Shown: piece by piece, positions 23,293 to 32,400 of the stretch
Layout of the letters: each line of letters starts with the position of its first letter
How positions within the stretch are numbered: the first letter of the stretch is position 1
NCBI GenBank assembly: GCA_016718825.1
Contig: JADKCL010000042.1
Span: 1-33,333 of the forward strand
Reading direction: 5' to 3'
Length of the DNA stretch: 33,333 bases
DNA from: Bacteroidota bacterium
GTDB lineage: Bacteria; Bacteroidota; Bacteroidia; J057; JADKCL01
Made by a program: the position numbers and the translations under genes
The notes under the pieces: generated by a model
Told to the model about the DNA's origin: nothing
Databases searched by the model: none
The model's input: only the letters and a program-made list of their open reading frames with translations

Positions 23293-25473
23293 CTAGATCA
23301 CCAACAAACCACTTTCGCGCAGTTGATCTGCAATTTCCGATTCCCAGAAGGATTCCCAGTTGTCATAATCCTCCAAATCAGCTTTGGAAAAGCCTGATTT
23401 GACGTCCGCGAATGTCACCGGCGGCTCACCCGGCATACTATTGGACAACAAATCCCGCAGCCATTTGGCCATCGGCAGACTGAATTCGAGGATATATTCT
23501 TCCTTCAAATCAACGAATTCCAATTCCGCCATTTCGGGATTTTCCTCCAAAGGGATCAAACGCGGCAAATTCCCGAGCCAAATGAGAAAAGCATTGGAGC
23601 GGAGCGGCTCTGGTTGCACCTCCAAACACTGTGCGATGTAGTCGGGCGCGATGCTCGTACGGGGCACTTTGTGGTCAAACCACTTGCGCAACGGCACATC
23701 GAAACCGGCGCCGCGCATGTAATTGAAGAGACTTTTGCGCAAGCCTTCTGCAAAAAGTTCATGTTTTGCCCCATTCGGATCGTCATGAAAGCGGTCATTG
23801 TCGGCAAATCCGCCCAGTTCAGGGCCGACCTCCAAAACGCCGTAGGCTGCAGGCTCCAATCCGACGGGACTGTGGGCCGTCATTGCAAATTGATGCCAGA
23901 ATCCGCTTTGGATGATGCCTTGTTCCAGCATTTGACGCACCATTTCCAGCGAATCGATGGTTTCTTGGGCGGTCTGCGTCGGGAAACCATACATCAAATA
24001 GGCATGGACCATGATCCCCGCCTCCGTAAAGGCTGCGGTGACGTTGGCGACTTGGGCGACGGTGACGCCCTTTTTCATCTTTTCCAGCAGCCTGTCGCTC
24101 GCCACTTCCAAGCCGCCGGAAACCGCGATGCAGCCCGAAGCATGCAGCAGCCGGCAAAGGTCCAACGTAAAGCTCTTTTCGAAGCGGATGTTGGTCCACC
24201 AAGTCACGGTGATGCCCCGCCGGATGATTTCAATGGCGAGGTCACGCATGAGCGCCGGCGGCGCGGCTTCGTCCACGAAGTGAAAGCCATGTTGACCGGT
24301 TTGGGCGATCATTTCTTCGATGCGGTCACACAACAACGCAGCGGTCATCGGTTCGTAGCGCCGGATGTAATCCAGGCTCACATCACAGAAACTGCATTTG
24401 CCCCAATAGCAGCCATGGGCAAGCGTGAGCTTGTTCCAGCGGCCGTCGCTCCAGAGACGGTGCATGGGATTCACCATTTCGACGACGGAGAGATAGTCGC
24501 CCAACGGCAAATCGGCATAGTCTGGCGTGCCGGTTTCCCGCTGAGGAACGTCCTTTTCCTTGGCGCCGTTGACGAATAAAACTTGGCCTTGGTCGCGGAG
24601 GTAAATGCGCTTCAGACTTCCTTGTTCGCGCTTGCCATCGAGGAATTCCAGCAAGGACTGAAGTGGGGCCTCGCCATCGTCGAGGGCCACAAAGTCCACA
24701 TAATCAAACAATTTGGGTTCGCGCAGGCTCCGCAATTCGGTATTGGCAAAGCCACCGCCCATCGCAACTTTGCAATCGGGATGGTGTTGGCGAATGTATT
24801 GCCCGCATTTCAGCGCACCGAAAAGATTCCCCGGAAACGGGACGGTAAGACAAACCAAATCCGGTTGCCATTTTGCCATTTTATCCGCCAACAAATTGAG
24901 CATCACCTCCGATACCAGCGAATTTTCCGCCTGAAGCCTTTCATCCAACGGATCAAAATGTGTGGCGGTGCGTCCCAATCGCTCCGCGTAGCGGCTGAAT
25001 CCGAATTCGGGATCGACGGCTTCGGTGATCAAGTCGCCGAGGTCTTCCAGGTAGAGGGTTGCAAGGTGCCGCGCATGGTCTTGCGTTCCCATGGTTCCGA
25101 AGGCAAAGTCAAGATCTTCCAATTCGGCAAAGCGACCTGCCTCGGGGAGATATTGTCGGCCCACGATTTGGTGGGCAAGCGTGCTGTTTTTATTCTGCAA
25201 AAAGGCGATCACCGGGCCAATCGTGCGCAAATAGGCCGATTTCAAGGCGAGGATCCGCAAGGCGTTTTCCGACAAATCCTCCTCCGAATCGGCAGCTCGC
25301 TGAAATACATCCGCCAAACCCGCTTTGGAAAAGATTTGGAGGATGACCTCAATACTCAGATCGCATTGGCGGGATTCGTAGCCGAGCGTATTGAGGAAAC
25401 CTTTGAGGTAGGCCGTCGCCGGATAGGTCGTATTGAGCTGCGTAAAGGGCGGAGTAATGAGCAGAATTTTCAT
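23293..25473 (-). CDS. Large B12-binding-like radical SAM protein with CX4CX2C cluster motif
   Basis: A 726-residue cytoplasmic protein starting MKILLITPPFTQLNTTYPAT, the opening of B12-binding radical SAM proteins. The N-terminal part (1-340) is a cobalamin-domain-like Rossmann region with a large helical insertion; LVCLTVPFPGNLFGALKCGQ and CKVAMGGGFANTELRSL are its core strands. The radical SAM core follows with AHGCYWGKCSFCDVS: Cys355, 360 and 363 are spaced CX4CX2C rather than the standard CX3CX2C. Downstream are HFVDEAAPP, GGLEVASDRLLEKMKKGV and YLMYGFPTQTAQETIDS, typical of the family. The C-terminal 200 residues are unique. It is much longer than the enzyme at 19995-21425, so not a paralogue. 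Substrate unknown. It is convergent with the repeat protein gene. Confidence 0.88.
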   Translation of the reverse strand: MKILLITPPFTQLNTTYPATAYLKGFLNTLGYESRQCDLSIEVILQIFSKAGLADVFQRAADSEEDLSENALRILALKSAYLRTIGPVIAFLQNKNSTLAHQIVGRQYLPEAGRFAELEDLDFAFGTMGTQDHARHLATLYLEDLGDLITEAVDPEFGFSRYAERLGRTATHFDPLDERLQAENSLVSEVMLNLLADKMAKWQPDLVCLTVPFPGNLFGALKCGQYIRQHHPDCKVAMGGGFANTELRSLREPKLFDYVDFVALDDGEAPLQSLLEFLDGKREQGSLKRIYLRDQGQVLFVNGAKEKDVPQRETGTPDYADLPLGDYLSVVEMVNPMHRLWSDGRWNKLTLAHGCYWGKCSFCDVSLDYIRRYEPMTAALLCDRIEEMIAQTGQHGFHFVDEAAPPALMRDLAIEIIRRGITVTWWTNIRFEKSFTLDLCRLLHASGCIAVSGGLEVASDRLLEKMKKGVTVAQVANVTAAFTEAGIMVHAYLMYGFPTQTAQETIDSLEMVRQMLEQGIIQSGFWHQFAMTAHSPVGLEPAAYGVLEVGPELGGFADNDRFHDDPNGAKHELFAEGLRKSLFNYMRGAGFDVPLRKWFDHKVPRTSIAPDYIAQCLEVQPEPLRSNAFLIWLGNLPRLIPLEENPEMAELEFVDLKEEYILEFSLPMAKWLRDLLSNSMPGEPPVTFADVKSGFSKADLEDYDNWESFWESEIADQLRESGLLVI

Positions 25474-25512
25474 ACGCCAATGGCCGCGAGGGATTCCGCG
25501 CCTTTCAAATTG

Positions 25513-26310
25513 CTAGTTGGCAGTGGAAGGGCTCAAATTCACCTGCATCCAGATTCGAATCGCTGGAATGCCACCGCTCACGCCGCCGGAGCTCATCATG
25601 CCGCCGCTTGGCAATGGGCCTGACATCGATCCCGGCGAATTGTTCATGTTGCCCGGCATGCCGTTATTCATGCTTCCTGGCATCGCCGAACTTGGATCAG
25701 AGCTTGTGCTGGTTTTGGGGCCCGTATCCGGCGTTGGAATTTCCACCTCCATGTTCAGGCTGGTGAAGTCCTCTGGACGGGTGCCTCCGATGAGTTTGAA
25801 CGGAATGCCGACGCGGTACATCAAAACATCCTTGTCGTCGAGCGCGACACTGCATACAAAACCTTCGGTATTGATTCCCAAGTCGATGTTGGTTGCAATT
25901 TCGCCTTCGGTCCAGATCGCAGTCGTGGTAGGCGGAAAAAGATCATCGCGGAGGATGGCTCCCGGTACGACGTTGGGATCAGACATCGGTCCCGATGGAA
26001 ATGCATCCACGTTGTAAACAGGGTATTTCAGCGAATGGGTGCCCTTTTTCTTGCCATTTGTATCAAAACGGATGATGGCCCCCAGCTTGCGGATGCGCAT
26101 GATCGTGGAATAATTGTCGGTGTCGAAACGAACGTAGACATGGGTATTGTCGTTGCTCACCATGTACCTGATTTTAGATTCGGCATCATAATGGGCATTT
26201 TCGACGAGGCTGATGTCCTCCTTTTCCCTTGGGGAATTTACGGTGGTGAGTTTGCCGCAACCAGCCAAAACCGCCACCATCAACAAAACGATTAGAAATT
26301 TTTCCGTCAT
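25513..26310 (-). CDS. Lipoprotein with Met/Gly/Asn-rich C-terminal tail
   Basis: A 265-residue protein with lipoprotein signal MTEKFLIVLLMVAVLAGC (Cys18). The mature domain (about 30-190) is beta-rich: YDAESKIRYMVSNDNTHVYV, RFDTDNYSTIMRIRKLGAII and DKDVLMYRVGIPFKLIGG. This pattern recalls carbohydrate-binding-like (CBM9-type) beta sandwiches that start with a Y-D-x-x-S-x-I-x-Y strand (tentative). From about residue 195 the sequence is low complexity, with repeats such as PGSMNNGMPGNMNNSPGSMS and GGMMSSGGVSGG, rich in Met, Gly, Asn and Ser. It ends in a short beta strand IRIWMQVNLSPS. It follows a perfect -7 element and lies 39 bp upstream of the radical SAM gene, so they may be co-transcribed. 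Not a recognised family. Confidence 0.78.
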   Translation of the reverse strand: MTEKFLIVLLMVAVLAGCGKLTTVNSPREKEDISLVENAHYDAESKIRYMVSNDNTHVYVRFDTDNYSTIMRIRKLGAIIRFDTNGKKKGTHSLKYPVYNVDAFPSGPMSDPNVVPGAILRDDLFPPTTTAIWTEGEIATNIDLGINTEGFVCSVALDDKDVLMYRVGIPFKLIGGTRPEDFTSLNMEVEIPTPDTGPKTSTSSDPSSAMPGSMNNGMPGNMNNSPGSMSGPLPSGGMMSSGGVSGGIPAIRIWMQVNLSPSTAN

Positions 26311-26333
26311 CTGGAATTCGATTGAATCTCGGG

Positions 26334-26341
26334 CAAAGTTA
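26334..26341 (-). promoter_or_regulatory. -7 promoter element of the Met/Gly-rich lipoprotein gene
   Basis: On the minus strand TAACTTTG, a perfect TAnnTTTG match, 24 nt before the ATG. No clear -33 box at the optimal distance. Confidence 0.5.
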
Positions 26342-26410
26342 GCGTTTCTTCCAAAGGTGGTGCAAGGATCATTCAGAGGAAGTCAGGGAAATCTGAATCC
26401 ATCAACACTT

Positions 26411-26454
26411 AAAAAAATTCGAAGGCGACTACTGATGCAGCAATCGCCTTCGAA
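26411..26454 (-). terminator. Strong rho-independent terminator of the giant HYR protein gene
   Basis: Perfect 11-bp stem TTCGAAGGCGA (26418-26428)/TCGCCTTCGAA (26444-26454). On the minus strand it is followed by a TTTTTTT tract (26411-26417 complement). It begins 25 nt past the stop codon. Confidence 0.88.
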
Positions 26455-26479
26455 GGAACACAAACCCGATTTCAATTTC

Positions 26480-29400
26480 CTACTGAATCACAAATCTGAT
26501 CACAGCTTGATGCGTCTTGTTTTGACGGAAGGTGGTAATCTTCATCAAATAAGGTGCTGCTGCAAGGTCATTCAAATCAAATGCGGCAACATCCATCAAG
26601 TGGGCCATGTTGTAAGATTTGACCTTCTGCCCCACCACATCCCAGATTTCGATTTCGATTGGCCAATCGATCGGGCTCAGCGTGCGCAGATTCACGATTC
26701 CCATGCTTGGATTTGGATACAGCGTCAATCCTGTCAGGTCCTCAAACGTTTCGCCAACGCCGACAGGGCTAAAGTAGATGGAGTCACTCAAGCCATAGCA
26801 CCCCGTGAAATCCACGACGCCAACGTGGTACCATCCGGCCACGGATACAGGGAACGACTGACTATTTGCACCCGGCAGCTGGAATCCGTTGACAAACCAC
26901 TGATAACCTGCATACGGCTGTGTGGTAGTGAGGATTCCGCTATTGAGCACAATCGTCGGATTGGGCGAGGAAGCCATCGACACAACCACATAATTACTGG
27001 TGGCTGAGCATCCAAAGCCGTTCCAGACCGTGACGTTGTAGGAACCCGGCTGCGTGATCGCGACCGTCTGTGTCGTATCGCCATTGCTCCAGAGATAATC
27101 AAAGTAGCCCAATCCGGCATCCAAGACGACACTGCCACTGTCGCAGATATAGGCATTTGGGCCGGGGAAGATCACAGGCAATGGATCATTGAAAGGAATG
27201 ATGTTGACCACAACCGTATCGCGTGTCGCACAACCATTGCCATCGACTGCGGCCAGGATGATTGGTCCACCGATGCCCGTTATGGCAATCGTCTGCGTTG
27301 CTTGACCGGTATTCCATTGATAACCGGAAAGACCCGCATCTCCTACCAACACTACGGTATCATTGCTGCAGACGGTCAATGCCCCTTGCGCGGTGATGAT
27401 GTTGTCGTCTACAACATGCTCGGAGAGCATCACGGTATCGGTGACTTGACAACCTTGAGCCGACCAAACTGTGCAGGTGTACATCCCTGCGCCATTCATC
27501 ATGATCGCCTGGCTGATGCTGCCATTGCTCCATTGGTAAGCGCTGAAATTGGATGGCGCACTAAACAACAATGGAATTCCAGGACAGGTTACAGTATCAG
27601 GTCCCAAATCCAAGATCGGGGTCAGACCTTCTTGGATCACTGCAATGTCGTTTGCGGCACATCCCATATTGTCAATCACAGTCACGCCATAAGTGCCGCC
27701 GCTCAATCCGCTGATGCTGTCCACAAATGCGCCGTTGCTCCAGAGATAACTGTAGGCTGCACAGGTTTGTCCACCCGTAACGACTGCTTGGAGGCTGCCT
27801 GCAAATGCGCCATGACAAACCAATGTATCGCCGACAATGGCCACTGAGAGCGGCGCAGGCGCCGTGATGACGATGGTGTCGATGGCAACTTGGTTGCGCG
27901 CATCGGTAACGGTGACAAAATAGGTACCTGCACCGAGCCCGAAGATGTTGTCAGTCGTGGCACCTGTGCTCCAGAGGTATTGGTAGGGCAAACATCCGCC
28001 AGACACCGTGGTGTTTGCCGATCCATTCAGGTCGCCTGCGCAACGCAGGTGGTACCCACATCCTTGCAAGGTGCTGCCAACCGTAACTACAAGCGGATCA
28101 AGGGAGACCGACACAGTAAATGCGCAAGAGGTCGCGTTTCCACTGGAATCGGTAGCGGTATAGGTGACGGTGGTGACACCATCCGGGAAGATGGACCCCG
28201 AGGCGTGACTACTTGTCAAGGTGACTCCGCTGCAATTGTCTGTCGCAATCGGGGTTGTCCAAGTTGCAATGGCACCACAAATAGAACTGTCGGCCACCAA
28301 GCTGATGTTGGCTGGGCAGGCAAGCGTTGGTGTCACCGAATCGCGCACAATTACCGTTGCCCAACAAGTGTCGCTGTTGCCATTGACATCCAATACGGTC
28401 AGGATGACGGTATTGCTCCCCAAGTTGGCGCATGTGAAGTTGGTGATATTCAAGCTTTGGGTGAAAATTCCGCAGGCGTCCGTGGACCCATGATCCACCA
28501 TTCCGTGGTTTACCGTGCCGGCACCGTTGGCATCCAGGATCACAACTGCCGAATGGCAAAGCGCCACAGGGTCGACCGTATCCTGAACGGTTACCACTGC
28601 GGAGCAGCTGCTCGAATTCCCATTCACATCGGTGACTGTCAAAATCACCGTATTGGGTCCAACATTGTTGCAATTGAATGCTGTGAGGTTCAAGCCCAGA
28701 CTTGCGATTCCACAAGCATCCGAGCTGCCATTGTTGACTGCCACAGCGGCGACGGTTGCATTACCGATCGAATCCAACTGCAAAGTCAGGTTTTGACAGA
28801 TGGCGACGGGTGCGATATTGTCTTGCACGGTGACAATGGTGGTACATGAACCGGTATTGCCATTGACGTCGGTGACTGTCAGAATCTCCGTATTGGCGCC
28901 AACTTCAGAACATCCGAAGCTGTTTTGCGTCAGGAAGAAGCTCAACGTCTGCAATCCGCAAGCATCACTTGAACCATTGTTGACCGAGGCCGGAGCGATA
29001 ATCCCGATACCTGCGGCGTTGAGCTGAACGGTGACATTCTGGCAAATGGCGGTTGGCGGGACGGTGTCTTGTACGAATACCGTTGCAGCGCAGGTGCTGC
29101 TGTTGCCGTTGACATCGGTGACCGTGAGGACCACGTTGTTGGCGCCAACATTTGCACAGGTAAATGATGTGACGTTCAAACTCAAGCTGCCAATGCCGCA
29201 AGCATCTGCCGAACCGTTGTTAATGGCTGCTGCGACAGCCGTTCCTGTCCCGGCCCCGTTCAATTGAACCGTGATGTTTTGGCAAATTGCCGCAGGTGCA
29301 ACCGTATCCAGTACCGTGACGGTTGCGGCACAAGTATTGGTATTGCCATTCAGGTCTGTGGCCGTCAAGAATACGGTGTTGGCACCAACATTTGCACAAT

Positions 29401-32400
29401 TGAATGAACCAATGCTGATGGACAAGTTGGCGATTCCGCAGGCATCCGTGGAGCCATTGTTGATCGCCGCTGCCGTTGTGACACCATTTCCAAGATTATC
29501 AAGTTGCAACCGTTATATTCTGACAAATGGCCTGAGGAGCGATCGTATCCAAGACATTCACCACTGAAGTACAAGTGCCCGTGTTGCCATTGACATCCGT
29601 CACCGTCAAAACAACTGTGTTGCCATTGACATTCGCGCAATTGAAGCTCGTGATGTCCAAGGCCAAGTTCGCTACACCGCATGCATCGGTGGAGCCATTG
29701 TTGACCTGTACAGGCGTGATATTGGCATTCCCTTGATTGTCCAGCTGCACGGTCAGGTTCTGACAAATGGCGGCAGGCGCGACATTGTCTTCGACCGTAA
29801 TCGTGGTGATGCATGTGGTCGCATTTCCGTAAACATCCGTCACGGTCAGCACTTCGGTATTGGCACCCACTTCAGTACAGTTGAATGTCGTCTGACTCAG
29901 GCTCACAGTCGCGAGTCCGCAATTGTCGAGGCTACCGCCGTTGACTGCCGCGGCTGTCGTGGACCCGTTGCCGGCATTGTCCAGTTGCACCGTGACATTC
30001 TGGCAAACAGCAACAGGTGCGACGGTGTCCTCGACGGTAACATTCGCCAGGCAAGTGCTGGAATTTCCATTCACATCCGTCACAGTCAACACGACCAAAT
30101 TGCCATTGACATTCGCGCAGGTGAAGTTGGTGATGTCCAGGGCCAAGCTTGCAATTCCACAGGCATCATTGGAGGCACCCCCTACTTGCGATGCTGTCAC
30201 AGAAACGTTTCCTGAAGGATTTAGCTGCACCGTGATGTTTTGGCAAACAGCCACTGGCGCAACGTTGTCTTCTACCGTAATGAGCGCGGTACACGTCGAC
30301 GAATTTCCATTCACATCCGTTACTGTCAGTACTTCGGAATTCGCGCCGACCTCAGAACAACCAAAAGCCGTCTGACTCAAACTCAGCGACTGGATTCCAC
30401 AAGCATCGTTGGATCCACTGTTCACGGCCGAAACAGTCGTATTGCCATTGCCAGCGTTGTCCAATTGGATCGTGACGTTTTGGCAAACGGCGACTGGGGC
30501 GACAGTGTCTTCAACAAGTACAATTGAAGTACAAGTTGCTGCATTGCCATTGACATCGCTTACTGTCAGCAGGATCGTGTTGGGGCCGACATTCTGGCAA
30601 AGGAATGCAGATTGATTCAGACTTAATGACTGAATGCCACAGGCATCGCTCGAACCATTGTTGACCTGCGAAGCCGTGATGCTGGCGTTGCCCGAAGGAT
30701 CCAATTGCACGGTAATATTCTGACAGACAGCAACTGGCGCAACATTGTCTTGGACATTGATGATGGTTGTACATGTCGCCGAATTCCCATTCACATCGGT
30801 CACGGTCAACACCTCCGTATTTGCACCCACTTCAGCGCAAACAAACGCAGTCTGACTGAGGATCAAGGATTGGATTCCACAGGCGTCATTGCATCCGTTG
30901 TTCACAGCGGCTGCCGTCGTCGTGCCATTCCCTGTAGCATCCAATTGGACCACGACATTTGTGCACAATGCAATAGGAGCCACGGTATCTTCGACCGTAA
31001 TGATTGTCGTACATGTCGTCGAATTGCCATTCACATCCGTCACCGTCAGCACTTCGGAATTGGTGCCGACTTCAGCGCAAACGAAGGATGATTGACTGAG
31101 CGTCACGGACTGAATCCCGCAAGCATCATTGGAACCGTTGTTCACAGCCGATGGCAAGATGGACCCGTTGCCATTCCCGTCGAGTTGGACGGTGACATTT
31201 TGGCAAATCGCCGTCGGAGCCACGGTGTCGATCACGGTGACCGTCAAGTTACAACTTGTGGAATTTCCGTTGGCATCCGTCACTGTCAGCACTTCCAGAT
31301 TGGAACCAACCTCTGCGCAATAGAATGCAGATTGACTCAAGGTGATCGAAGCGATGAGGCAATTGTCGGAGCTGCCGTTGTTGGCAGCGGCGGCATTCGT
31401 AACGCCGGATCCGATATTGTTCAGGTACACCGTCACGTTTTGGCAAACGGCAATCGGGAAGACGGTATCCTCCACGGAGACAGTTGCCGCACAGGTGCTA
31501 GCGTTGCCGTTGACATCGCTCACTGTGAGGACGACCAAGTTACCATTGACATTCGCGCAGTTGAATGTGGTAATATTCAGCGCCAAGGATGCAATTCCAC
31601 AAGCGTCGGATGAACCGTTATTCACCTGTGAAGCAGTGATGCTGGCGTTTCCTGAAGGATCCAATTGCACGGTAATGTTTTGGCAAAGCGCGATCGGCGC
31701 GACGTTGTCTTCCACCGTAATTGTAGTAGAGCACGTCGTCGAATTGCCATTCACATCCGTCACCGTCAAGACTTCGGTATTGGCACCGACTTCCGAGCAG
31801 ACGAAGGCAGTTTGGCTGAGTGCAATGGATTGGATTCCGCAAGCATCAGAAGAACCGTTGTTGACCGCGGTGGCTGTGGTTGAACCGTTTCCAGTATTAT
31901 CCAGCTGCACGGTAATGTTCTGGCAAAGCGCGATTGGCGCGACGTTGTCCTGAACCGTGATGGTCGTTGAGCAAGTCGTCGAATTGCCATTCACGTCAGT
32001 CACCGTCAAGACTTCGGTATTCGCACCAACTTCTGAGCAGACGAAGGCAGTTTGGCTGAGTGCAAGCGATTGGATTCCGCAAGCATCGGATGAACCGTTA
32101 TTGACAGCATTTGCGGTCGTGGAACCGTTCCCGGTATTGTCAAGCTGCACCGTAATGTTCTGGCAAACAGCCACCGGCGCGACATTGTCCTCCACCGTAA
32201 TCGTAGTAGAGCAAGTCGTCGAATTGCCATTGACATCGGTCACAGTCAGGACCTCCGTATTCGCTCCCACTTCTGAGCAGACGAATGCAGTTTGGCTCAA
32301 GGCCAATGTTGCAATCGCGCAGTTGTCTGAGCTGCCATTGTTGACCGCGGCGGCGGTGGTGGAACCGTTGCCAGTATTGTCCAGTTGCACCGTAATGTTC

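Noticed and set aside
19995..25473. RiPP or natural-product cluster built around the two radical SAM enzymes
   Set aside because: No short precursor peptide, peptidase, transporter or other tailoring enzyme lies on the same strand next to either gene; the secreted repeat protein at 22435 has a Sec signal and opposite orientation.
26480..29509. Two separate adhesin genes (26480-29509 and 29499-33333)
   Set aside because: The repeat period shows exactly one additional base at the junction and the repeat unit continues across it, so it is one gene.
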